A DNA stretch of 15,774 nucleotides from an uncultured Spirochaetales bacterium. Its GTDB lineage: Bacteria > Spirochaetota > Spirochaetia > Sphaerochaetales > Sphaerochaetaceae. The DNA is taken from NCBI GenBank assembly GCA_934271365.1, contig CAKQRI010000039.1, forward strand, positions 1 to 15,774. The letters run 5' to 3'. Both the position numbers and the translations under genes were made by a program. The notes under the pieces are model-generated. The model saw only the letters and a program-made list of their open reading frames with translations, made no database searches and was not told the origin of the DNA. This document shows, one piece after another, positions 7,348 to 13,278 of the stretch. Numbering within the stretch: position 1 is the first letter of the stretch; each line of letters starts with the position of its first letter.

Positions 7348-8682
7348 TCATTTTTTTTCTGCATCATCACCACAGTGGCAGGAGTGGCATGAATGCTCTT
7401 CTTTATTGTCATGCTTGCATGAACAGCCATTATCATGACCGCAGGAACATGATGAGTCTTCATCTGAGTTATCTGGGTTATTTATTTCATTAAGCTCTCT
7501 TTCGTATCCATCATCATCCTTATCATCCTCGTCATCATGGATAATCTCTTCATGGATCAGCTCTCCGATTTTCTCTCCTGTTGCTTTCTCATATTCATCT
7601 ATGAGATTCTTAACAAGAGCGTCATCGCCTGCCAGGAATCTTGCTTTTTCAAGCATTTCCCTTGCTTCATCCATCTCTCCATCCATCATATGGAGCACAG
7701 CAAGATTTGAAACTACAGAAAGGTTCTCTCCATCAAGATCCATTGCGGTTCCAAGGTATGTCTTAGCAAGCTCTCTGTTCCCGCTTTCCAGTTCGCAGAT
7801 GGAAAGCTCATTGTAGATATCGCTATTTGATTCTCCCAGCTTTATGCATTCAAGAAGCGCTTCTTTTGCCTCGTTATAGCGTTTCGCACTTCTAAGTGCC
7901 CATCCTTTCATGAAATAGCCGTTCCAGACCTTAGGATTTCCTTCAATGAATCTGTTGATTGATTCAAGGGCCTTCTCAGGCATTCCAAGCATTACGAAAT
8001 CATATGCTTCCTTGAACTTCTCATCATATTCAAGCTGCAGTTTTATTTCCTTAAGCACACGCTTGAGTTCCTGCTTCCTTTCACCCTCGCTTGCAACCTG
8101 CATGTATCTTTCAAGATACTCCTTAGCTTCCTCGAGGTTTCCCCTATATGCTTCAAATGAGGATAGCTCAGAAAGTATGGCTTCATTCTCTCCGAATCTG
8201 ACTAAGCCATCTTTGAGTGTTGCCTTGGCTCTTGAAAGATATTCATCTTCTTTCTCTTCGTCCTTCTTCTCTCTTGCATCAACAGCCATGTATGAATAAA
8301 GTGTTGCAAGATTAATGCATGATGCAGACTGCGGCAGCATGTGGTAGACAGCTAAGAACAGCTCTTCTGCAAAATCATAGTCCTTTTGCTGTTCTTTAGC
8401 TATTGCTGCTTTATTGAGCTCTTCTGGAAGAGTTGGCTCTATTGCTTCAATGAAGCTTTTATAATACGCAAAATTAGGATGTGCTTCATCATATGCAATG
8501 ATTGTGAGCATTCCTGTGATTATGTTCTCTACAGTCAGATCCTTTGCTTCAAGATGGCTCTGTCCATCAGGAATCTGGACTGGAAGCTTCTTCTTTGGAT
8601 CAAGCTTGAATGCACCAAGATCGTTCTTGATGCTATCTGGTACTGAAATGTATTCAATCTGTCTTAGCTTTTCTTCTCTCAT
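7348..8682 (-). CDS. TPR-repeat protein with acidic and Cys/His-rich C-terminal tail
   Basis: 444 residues from ATG 8680-8682; no function recognised. No signal peptide, so probably cytoplasmic. An N-terminal region of about 90 residues is followed by helical repeats of TPR type, clearest at about 224-285 (EKALESINRFIEGNPKVWN, then GWALRSAKRYNEAKEALLEC) and 287-354 (NLAVLHMMDGEMDEAREMLEKA). After residue 375 the protein turns strongly acidic, then ends in a tail with seven Cys (412, 414, 420, 422, 432, 435, 437) and interspersed His, which looks metal-binding. TPR proteins are usually scaffolds. First gene of the run leading to tsaE, tsaB and trxB. A longer TTG reading from 8709 adds ICCYYIFI-type residues over promoter-like sequence and was rejected. 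No Shine-Dalgarno; a TATTAT lies 9 nt before the ATG. Confidence 0.85.
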   Translation of the reverse strand: MREEKLRQIEYISVPDSIKNDLGAFKLDPKKKLPVQIPDGQSHLEAKDLTVENIITGMLTIIAYDEAHPNFAYYKSFIEAIEPTLPEELNKAAIAKEQQKDYDFAEELFLAVYHMLPQSASCINLATLYSYMAVDAREKKDEEKEDEYLSRAKATLKDGLVRFGENEAILSELSSFEAYRGNLEEAKEYLERYMQVASEGERKQELKRVLKEIKLQLEYDEKFKEAYDFVMLGMPEKALESINRFIEGNPKVWNGYFMKGWALRSAKRYNEAKEALLECIKLGESNSDIYNELSICELESGNRELAKTYLGTAMDLDGENLSVVSNLAVLHMMDGEMDEAREMLEKARFLAGDDALVKNLIDEYEKATGEKIGELIHEEIIHDDEDDKDDDGYERELNEINNPDNSDEDSSCSCGHDNGCSCKHDNKEEHSCHSCHCGDDAEKK

Positions 8683-8711
8683 AATGAATATATAATAACA
8701 GCAAATCAAAG

Positions 8712-8894
8712 AAAAGAAAAACCTATAGACGGTCGCAACTGCTCTTGAACTAGTTGTTCAAGGGGGGGATCCTTGTTTGCTCACTTTCTGTTCCCTGTTT
8801 TACCCAAAGGGCGGGAGCAATGCGGCAAAGCTATTATAGATCCCATTTGTATGGTTTGCTCCAAGAGGCTTGTGATAGACCGAACTATAGGTTC
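8712..8894 (-). ncRNA. ssrS: 6S RNA (RNA polymerase-binding regulatory RNA), predicted from structure
   Basis: Minus strand, about 183 nt. The two ends pair as GAACCTATAG/CTATAGGTTT (8885-8894 with 8719-8728), then GGTC/GACC (8878-8881 with 8731-8734) after a small internal loop. Further in, CTCTTG (8862-8867) can pair with CAAGAG (8742-8747), GGGATC with GATCCC (8839-8844 with 8766-8771) and TTGCTC with GAGCAA (8815-8820 with 8777-8782). The whole is one long interrupted hairpin. The 3' side of the central bubble carries its own hairpin CTTGAAC-aacta-GTTCAAG, closely like the CCUUGAAC...GUUCAAGG hairpin in the same place of E. coli 6S RNA. The size fits 6S (about 180-190 nt), the 3' end runs into TTTTTCTTTTC, and an extended -10 box precedes the 5' end. 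6S RNA binds the housekeeping holoenzyme and mimics an open promoter. No reading frame here is convincing. Confidence 0.75.
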
Positions 8895-8901
8895 AATGAG
8901 G

Positions 8902-8930
8902 ATTCTATCACAGGTTTCTAAGAGAGAGAA
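8902..8930 (-). promoter_or_regulatory. Putative promoter of the 6S RNA gene
   Basis: On the minus strand TGA-TAGAAT gives an extended -10 (hexamer at 8902-8907), with TTCTCT at 8925-8930 as a weak -35 at 17-nt spacing. The start would fall about 7-8 nt downstream, at the first base pairs of the closing stem (8894-8896), which is what a 6S gene needs. Confidence 0.5.
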
Positions 8931-8944
8931 GGGGAGTAGTGATG

Positions 8945-8973
8945 AAAAAAGGAGCCCTTCAAAGGACTCCTTC
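8945..8973 (-). terminator. Rho-independent terminator of the infC-rpmI-rplT operon
   Basis: On the minus strand AAGGAGTCC and GGCTCCTT pair (one unpaired base) around a loop containing TTTGAAG, followed by TTTTTTCATC. It lies 18 nt after the stop of the small coiled-coil gene and upstream of the 6S promoter. Confidence 0.85.
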
Positions 8974-8990
8974 TGATATCTGGACAACTT

Positions 8991-9320
8991 CTAGAAGTCA
9001 TCGCCAAAGAAATCATCGTCATCATCTTCATCTGCAGAGATTCCGAAATCTTCTGCTGTAGCAATCTCTTCGTTTTCAGAAGCATTGAGATTGTCGTCGA
9101 ATGATGTGTCGAGATTTTCCATTGAAGAGGCAATAGCTTCATTGAGGGCTGTCTGATCTGCACTAAGCTTGTCAAAGAGATCCTGTAATTCTTCATTATG
9201 GGTCTCAACAAGGACAAGCCTCTTTTTCAGGTCTGAAATCTCATCTCTGAGTTCCTGTACCCTTAAAGCAGCTGCCTTAAGTCTGCTAGCGATTAATCTG
9301 CTTCCTTCAATTGTGGTCAT
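8991..9320 (-). CDS. Small coiled-coil protein with acidic tail, unknown function
   Basis: 109 residues. Not assigned to a named family. Residues about 8-65 form a heptad-rich helix (SRLKAAALRVQELRDEISDLKKRL, split in two runs of charged and leucine-rich residues) likely to make a coiled coil. Residues about 70-109 are disordered and acidic, ending in a run of aspartates and FFGDDF. Size and helix resemble ZapB-like division factors, but that similarity is generic and I do not claim it. AAGGAGG sits 4 nt before ATG 9318-9320. It follows rplT by 18 nt and precedes a terminator, so it is cotranscribed with the ribosomal genes. The acidic C-terminus could contact basic ribosomal proteins (speculation). 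Confidence 0.8.
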   Translation of the reverse strand: MTTIEGSRLIASRLKAAALRVQELRDEISDLKKRLVLVETHNEELQDLFDKLSADQTALNEAIASSMENLDTSFDDNLNASENEEIATAEDFGISADEDDDDDFFGDDF

Positions 9321-9338
9321 ATTGCCTCCTTGAATTAA

Positions 9339-9695
9339 TTAGGCGAGAACCTTCTTTACCTGGTCACAAAGAGCTGTAAATGCAGCCTTGTCTTCAATGG
9401 CCATGTTAGAGAGAGCTTTTCTGTTCATATCAATGTTAGCAAGCTTAAGGCCATGCATGAACTGTGAGTAGTTAAGTCCTTCAGCCTGTACAGCAGCACT
9501 GATTCTTGCAATCCAGAGCTTTCTGAAATCTCTCTTCTTTTCCTTTCTACCTCTGTATGCATACTGACCAGCCTTAGCAACTGCGTCCTTTGCAATACGG
9601 GTATTGGTGCTTCTGCGACCGAAATAGCCTTTAGCCTGGTCGAGAATCTTCTTTCTTCTGTCCTTTCTCTTTGTTCCGTCAACTGCTCTTGGCAT
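9339..9695 (-). CDS. rplT: 50S ribosomal protein L20
   Basis: 118 residues, standard length. Binds 23S rRNA early in large-subunit assembly and in several bacteria also represses its own operon. The N-terminus (MPRAVDGTKRKDRRKKILDQAKGY is the L20 arm, given here only as its start MPRA and GYFGRRSTN) is highly basic, and the globular part has DFRKLWIARISAA and LNYSQFMHGL, all family-typical. AAGGAG lies about 12 nt before the ATG. It follows rpmI by 22 nt. Confidence 0.98.
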   Translation of the reverse strand: MPRAVDGTKRKDRRKKILDQAKGYFGRRSTNTRIAKDAVAKAGQYAYRGRKEKKRDFRKLWIARISAAVQAEGLNYSQFMHGLKLANIDMNRKALSNMAIEDKAAFTALCDQVKKVLA

Positions 9696-9717
9696 TTTTT
9701 TCTCACTCCTTCTTTAA

Positions 9718-9915
9718 TTAAGCGTAAGGGAGCATTTCTTTTGCTCTCTTTGCTTCAACGTCGGCAAGAACTCCAGCATGACGAAGATTCATCTTTCTCT
9801 TAGAGCTCTTCTTTGTGAGAATATGGCGTAGACCCTGCTTCTTGATCATGACCTTGCCAGATCCGGTAACCTTGTAGCGCTTTGCAGCAGCTTTTCTTGT
9901 TTTCATCTTAGGCAT
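9718..9915 (-). CDS. rpmI: 50S ribosomal protein L35
   Basis: 65 residues, standard length. Small basic protein of the large subunit. Seen: MPKMKTRKAAAKR start, GSGKVM, and KSSKRKMNLRHAGVL. AGGAGG 9 nt before ATG 9913-9915 gives a strong start. It sits between infC and rplT in the classical IF3-L35-L20 order, with a 74-nt spacer after infC that holds two small hairpins. Confidence 0.98.
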   Translation of the reverse strand: MPKMKTRKAAAKRYKVTGSGKVMIKKQGLRHILTKKSSKRKMNLRHAGVLADVEAKRAKEMLPYA

Positions 9916-9940
9916 TTTAATTGCCCTCCTATTAGTGCCG

Positions 9941-9988
9941 TTGGGAACAAGAACCCCAAAAGCTACTTATTATAATCTCCGTACGGAG
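9941..9988 (-). promoter_or_regulatory. Structured infC-rpmI spacer, possible L20 control site
   Basis: The spacer has a 12-nt perfect palindrome CTCCGTACGGAG (9977-9988) directly after the infC stop. Nearer rpmI there is a second stem, TTGGGG/TCCCAA (9954-9959 with 9941-9946), shortly upstream of the rpmI Shine-Dalgarno. In E. coli and Bacillus L20 represses this operon by binding leader or intergenic RNA structures. Here only the hairpins are seen; the control function is inferred by position. Confidence 0.35.
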
Positions 9989-9989
9989 G

Positions 9990-10514
9990 TTATTTCCTAG
10001 ATGGAGAAACTGTCATGGACATCATTTTCCCTTCCATGAGAGCCCCTTTATCTAAATTGTATGATACTCCATTCTCTGTAAGAGTCTCAAGGATTTTATC
10101 AAGAACCATCTTACCGAATTCAGTATGAGCCAGCTCTCTGCCTCTGAAACGAACCGAAACCTTGACTTTGTTTCCTTCTGCAAGGAACTCAGCAATCGCT
10201 TTGCTTTTTGTCTCAAGATCATGTTTCTCAATCTTAGGCTGCATTCTGACTTCTTTGACTTTTACAACAGTCTGGTTCTTCTTCGCTTCTCTCTGCTTCT
10301 TCTCCATTTCATAGCGATATTTGCCGAAATCCAGAATCTTACAGACAGGTGGATTAGCATTAGGAGAGACCTCAACAAGGTCAAGTCCAGCTTCTTCTGC
10401 TAAATTATAAGCATCATAGTTGCTCATAACGCCTCTCTGCACACCATTCTCATCAATAACAAGTACCTGATGCGCCCTAATCTGACGATTGATTCTTAAA
10501 TCTTTTGTAGCCAT
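9990..10514 (-). CDS. infC: Translation initiation factor IF-3
   Basis: 174 residues from ATG 10512-10514. Binds the 30S subunit, prevents premature 50S joining and proofreads the initiator tRNA and start codon. Seen: N-terminal domain with INRQIRAHQVLVIDENG and EEAGLDLVEVSPNANPPVCKILDFGKY (split: EAGLDLVEVSPNANPP at 41-56, VCKILDFGKY at 57-66), a lysine-rich linker, and C-terminal VRFRGRELAH (121-130) and EGKMMSMTVSP. The reading frame stays open to a TTG at 10529, but GGGAG lies 4 nt before the ATG, so I take ATG. If ATG is right, this infC lacks the rare AUU start that mediates IF3 autocontrol in E. coli. First gene of the infC-rpmI-rplT operon. Confidence 0.96.
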   Translation of the reverse strand: MATKDLRINRQIRAHQVLVIDENGVQRGVMSNYDAYNLAEEAGLDLVEVSPNANPPVCKILDFGKYRYEMEKKQREAKKNQTVVKVKEVRMQPKIEKHDLETKSKAIAEFLAEGNKVKVSVRFRGRELAHTEFGKMVLDKILETLTENGVSYNLDKGALMEGKMMSMTVSPSRK

Positions 10515-10545
10515 TAAACTCCCAATCAACAGGCAAAATCTGTCT

Positions 10546-10580
10546 ATATTTTCTCATAGAGAATATGCATGACAAGTCAT
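10546..10580 (-). promoter_or_regulatory. Two hairpins in the infC mRNA leader
   Basis: The predicted leader (about 68 nt) contains ATGAC-tt-GTCAT (10569-10580) right after the likely transcription start, then a stem around ATATT/TTCTC and GAGAA/ATAT (about 10546-10566) with a 3-nt loop. No T-tract follows, so neither is a terminator. Role unknown. Confidence 0.4.
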
Positions 10581-10586
10581 ACTTCG

Positions 10587-10618
10587 ACAGACTAGCACAA
10601 ATAACAGACTAGTGTCAA
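10587..10618 (-). promoter_or_regulatory. infC operon promoter with a 9-bp direct repeat
   Basis: On the minus strand a perfect TTGACA (10613-10618) is followed 18 nt later by TAGTCT (10589-10594) with TGC in front, an extended -10. CTAGTCTGT occurs twice, 17 nt apart (10604-10612 and 10587-10595), once abutting the -35 and once covering the -10, so a bound protein there would block polymerase. Confidence 0.6.
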
Positions 10619-10642
10619 AAGAATTATGACTTATAAACGAAG

Positions 10643-10668
10643 AAAATGCTTCAGATTTCTCTGAAGCA
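10643..10668 (-). terminator. Rho-independent terminator after fba
   Basis: A perfect 9-bp stem TGCTTCAGA/TCTGAAGCA (10647-10655 with 10660-10668) closes a tetraloop that reads GAAA on the minus strand and is followed by TTTTCTTCG. It starts 14 nt after the fba stop. Confidence 0.92.
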
Positions 10669-10681
10669 CTTATCTTTACTA

Positions 10682-11680
10682 TCAGTCAAGAGCATGTCCT
10701 GCAGAACCAAGAACATCGATGTTCTTATGCATGTACATTTCCTTCAGTGCATCACGAGCTGGTCCGAGGTACTTTCTTGGGTCGAATTCAGCTGGCTTCT
10801 CATCAAAGATCCTTCTGATTGTGCCTGTCATAGCAAGTCTTCCGTCAGAGTCGATATTGATCTTGCATACAGCACTCTTAGCAGCCTTTCTGAGCTGCTC
10901 TTCTGGGATTCCAACACTATCCTTGAGCTTGCCACCATGCTCATTGATCATCTTTACATATTCCTGAGGAACTGATGATGAGCCATGGAGTACGATAGGG
11001 AATCCTGGAAGCTTTTTCTCGATTTCTGCGAGAATATCGAATCTGAGCTCTGGAGGAACAAGGATTCCATCCTTATTTCTTGTGCACTGTTCTGGAGTGA
11101 ATTTATAAGCTCCGTGGCTTGTTCCAACAGAGATTGCAAGTGAATCTACTCCTGTCTTTCCTACAAAGTCTTCAACTTCTTCTGGCTTTGTATAGTGTGA
11201 TACTGCTGCAGATACTTCGTCCTCAATGCCAGCCAAAACGCCAAGTTCGCCTTCTACAGTTACATCAAACTTGTGAGCATACTCAACAACTTTCTTTGTA
11301 AGGGCTACGTTCTCATCGTATGGAAGATGAGAGCCATCAATCATTACACTTGAAAAACCATTGTCAATGCAGTCTTTGCATGTCTCAAATGAGTCACCAT
11401 GGTCTAAGTGAAGGGCAATAGGGATGTCGCATCCAAGTTCGTGTGCATATTCAACAACGCCACGAGCCATGTTTCTGAGAATGTTGATGTTAGCATAGTC
11501 TCTTGCACCTTTTGAAACCTGAAGGATGACAGGACTCTTTGTCAGAACGCAAGCCTGTACAATTGCCTGCATCTGCTCCATATTGTTGAAGTTATAAGCA
11601 GGGATGGCATATCCACCTTTTACTGCCTTAGCAAACATATCTCTAGTGTTTACTAAGCCTAATTCTTTATAGCTGATCAT
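10682..11680 (-). CDS. fba: Class II fructose-bisphosphate aldolase
   Basis: 332 residues. Zinc-dependent cleavage of fructose-1,6-bisphosphate into dihydroxyacetone phosphate and glyceraldehyde-3-phosphate in glycolysis, and the reverse. Seen: AIPAYNFNN (25-33), the catalytic D93 and zinc ligand H94 in HLDHGDSFE, IDGSH (114-118), GELGVLAG, the metal/phosphate site VGTSHGAYK with H189, the zinc ligand H232 in LHGSSSVP, and NIDSDGR (275-281). The N-terminus (GLVNTRDMFAKAVKGGYA) recalls spirochaete enzymes. AAGGAGG about 8 nt before ATG 11678-11680 marks the start. It stands alone with its own promoter and terminator, divergent from the next gene. Confidence 0.97.
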   Translation of the reverse strand: MISYKELGLVNTRDMFAKAVKGGYAIPAYNFNNMEQMQAIVQACVLTKSPVILQVSKGARDYANINILRNMARGVVEYAHELGCDIPIALHLDHGDSFETCKDCIDNGFSSVMIDGSHLPYDENVALTKKVVEYAHKFDVTVEGELGVLAGIEDEVSAAVSHYTKPEEVEDFVGKTGVDSLAISVGTSHGAYKFTPEQCTRNKDGILVPPELRFDILAEIEKKLPGFPIVLHGSSSVPQEYVKMINEHGGKLKDSVGIPEEQLRKAAKSAVCKINIDSDGRLAMTGTIRRIFDEKPAEFDPRKYLGPARDALKEMYMHKNIDVLGSAGHALD

Positions 11681-11712
11681 AGGGAAGCCTCCTTATTTTT
11701 TATATCGCTACA

Positions 11713-11741
11713 AATTTACCTAAAAAGAACTCGTTGTTCAA
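11713..11741 (-). promoter_or_regulatory. Putative fba promoter
   Basis: TTGAAC (11736-11741), 17-nt spacer, TAAATT (11713-11718) on the minus strand. It would give a leader of about 25 nt that includes the AAGGAGG site. It lies in the 155-nt gap shared with the divergent plus-strand gene. Confidence 0.45.
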
Positions 11742-11799
11742 TGCAGCATATGATTTTTGGATAAAAAACAGGTATATAGTTCAAGTATCTGATTCTCTC

Positions 11800-11828
11800 T
11801 TGAATATAAGCATTGGGTATTTTAAAAT
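11800..11828 (+). promoter_or_regulatory. Putative promoter ending 7 nt before the membrane-anchored protein gene
   Basis: TTGAAT (11800-11805), 17-nt spacer, TAAAAT (11823-11828), then 7 nt to ATG 11836. No Shine-Dalgarno is present. This predicts a leaderless transcript and argues for ATG 11836 over the upstream in-frame ATG at 11734. Confidence 0.45.
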
Positions 11829-11835
11829 CTTGCTG

Positions 11836-12531
11836 ATGAAGAAAAAGATAATTCCAATCGCTATTGTGTTCATTCTGGCTGCAGCTTTGGTCTTTTTCTT
11901 CTTTTCCAGACCTCATGTTGCCTTTGTTGTGGATGATTATCTGCCAGATGATTATGTGAAGTCTCTTTCTCATCCATCATTCCTTTCTTTTGGATATAGA
12001 GCCTCTGTTCTAAGAGAGTCTTCATATAGAAATGGCGGATATGATTTATCAATCATACTGCCCCCTGCACATGCAGAAGGAGGGATATATATAGGACGAG
12101 GAGAAAGGAGTTTCTCCATTGATGAATACGAGATGTTCTCTTTTCCTCTATTATCTGAAACACAGGATGTATTTGCATTTGTTTTTGATGAGAATGATGA
12201 GATGGCGCTTTCTGTTGCAGATAGAATACAGGCGGATTATGAGAATCTTATCCTTATTCCATATGATGGAAGAATAAGCTCTGTCAATATAGAAGATGTA
12301 AAGAGAGCAGCTGCAGATGCAGACCGTATAATAGTCTATTCACCTGAGACAGCACTGCGGTTCATAGAGCAGGCAGATCAGAGGATATATCTCAGCTGGA
12401 TTGATGCTGCCTCAGTTGCTGGGATGAAGAAGATCATAGCAATAGCTCCAGATTGGGATAAAGCAATCGAAGAGGCAATGAGGAGTCAGAATTCAGAGAT
12501 TCCTCTTCACTTTGCTCTTTCTGTAACCTAA
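11836..12531 (+). CDS. Membrane-anchored extracytoplasmic protein, unknown function
   Basis: 231 residues, no family recognised. Residues 2-4 are lysines and about 5-23 form one hydrophobic helix (IIPIAIVFILAAALVFFFF), a signal anchor or an uncleaved signal peptide; there is no lipobox cysteine. The rest is soluble with alternating beta/alpha pattern (HVAFVVDDY, YDLSIILPP, DVFAFVFDEN, NLILIPYDG, DRIIVYSPETALRFI, IIAIAPDWDKAIEEAM), reminiscent of a type I periplasmic-binding fold, but this is only a secondary-structure impression. The frame is open from 11734; those 34 extra residues are not signal-like and cover promoter-like sequence. It is divergent from fba and its last 39 nt overlap the end of tatD on the other strand. 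Confidence 0.75.
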   Translation: MKKKIIPIAIVFILAAALVFFFFSRPHVAFVVDDYLPDDYVKSLSHPSFLSFGYRASVLRESSYRNGGYDLSIILPPAHAEGGIYIGRGERSFSIDEYEMFSFPLLSETQDVFAFVFDENDEMALSVADRIQADYENLILIPYDGRISSVNIEDVKRAAADADRIIVYSPETALRFIEQADQRIYLSWIDAASVAGMKKIIAIAPDWDKAIEEAMRSQNSEIPLHFALSVT

Positions 12532-13275
12532 TACACGATAGAAATTGGAAATAACTGACTCTTTTATCTTTTCCCTCTCTTCACCTCTGAGTTCTGACAG
12601 GTAGGCGAGCGTGAATTCTGTTCTCTCTGGAGTATTGATTCTCCCCCCTTTGTCTCTTGGTGCAAGATATGGAGAATCTGTTTCATATAGAAGCCTGTCG
12701 ATTGGACATAGTCTGGCAGCTTCCCTTTGTTTTTCACTGCCTTTGAATGAGATATTAGCAGAGAATGATATATAAGCACCTCTGTCGAGTGCTTTGTACA
12801 TCAGGTTTTTGCCAGATGAGAAGCAATGGAATATGACTCTATCTCCAAGATGGGGAATTGATTCCTCCAATTCATCATCCGCGTCTCTTGAGTGTATGAT
12901 TAGAGCTCTATCATATTTTCTTGCAAGTTCTGCTTGATTATAGAACAGTTCTTTCTGATCCTCGATTGTTCCATAATTCCAATATCTGTCAAAGCCAGCT
13001 TCACCGATAGCATCGGTGCCAAATTCTTCTATTTCCTTCTCTATTGTTGATATCTCATCATCTATTGATATGAATCCATCTCTTTCAAGTGCCCATGGCC
13101 CAGAACCAGCAGAAAGGAAGATTCCTTCATTCCTGCATTTCTCAATCCTCTTTATCCTGTCCTCAAGATCACCTGCTTCTATTGCAACATCGAGACCTAT
13201 AAGTGATTCGGGAAGCTGGTATGATGGATCTTTTTCCTGTATTGATTCAAAATGGAAGTGCGAGTCAAAGTACAT
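12493..13275 (-). CDS. TatD family metal-dependent hydrolase (putative DNase)
   Basis: 260 residues, normal for the family. TatD proteins are TIM-barrel hydrolases, some shown to be 3'-5' exonucleases or D-amino acyl-tRNA deacylases; the substrate here is open. Metal ligands are in place: H6 and H8 in DSHFHFE, E92 in IGEAGFDRYW, H128 in IIHSRDA, H150 in IFHCFSSG and D200 in YETDSPYLAPR. The start ATG 13273-13275 is 3 nt after the buk stop, indicating one transcript. The C-terminus (GYRKSKVKRNL) overlaps the convergent plus-strand gene by 39 nt, and I see no terminator hairpin between them. Confidence 0.92.
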   Translation of the reverse strand: MYFDSHFHFESIQEKDPSYQLPESLIGLDVAIEAGDLEDRIKRIEKCRNEGIFLSAGSGPWALERDGFISIDDEISTIEKEIEEFGTDAIGEAGFDRYWNYGTIEDQKELFYNQAELARKYDRALIIHSRDADDELEESIPHLGDRVIFHCFSSGKNLMYKALDRGAYISFSANISFKGSEKQREAARLCPIDRLLYETDSPYLAPRDKGGRINTPERTEFTLAYLSELRGEEREKIKESVISNFYRVLGYRKSKVKRNL

Positions 13276-13278
13276 ATG

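Noticed and set aside
8683..8709. TTG start giving a longer TPR protein
   Set aside because: The extra residues come from the T-rich trailer after the 6S RNA and from a TATTAT box; MREEKL is a better start.
8762..8768. Run of seven G as a phase-variation tract
   Set aside because: It lies inside the predicted 6S RNA and not in or before a coding region, so slippage would not switch a gene.
8773..8987. Short open frames on both strands across the 6S region
   Set aside because: They lack ribosome-binding sites and recognisable protein features, and the RNA structure explains the sequence better.
8918..9217. Minus-strand 99-codon open frame
   Set aside because: It overlaps the coiled-coil gene in another frame, crosses the terminator and has repetitive composition without a ribosome-binding site.
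10515..10529. TTG start for infC
   Set aside because: There is no ribosome-binding site before it, while GGGAG precedes the ATG at 10514; still, IF3 genes do use odd starts, so the choice is not absolute.
10587..10612. Start of a CRISPR-like or iteron array
   Set aside because: Only two 9-bp copies exist with no further units or spacers of even length.
11734..11835. Upstream ATG adding 34 residues to the membrane-anchored protein
   Set aside because: It would bury the signal anchor inside the protein and read through both the fba and its own promoter elements; MKKK directly before the hydrophobic helix is the natural start.
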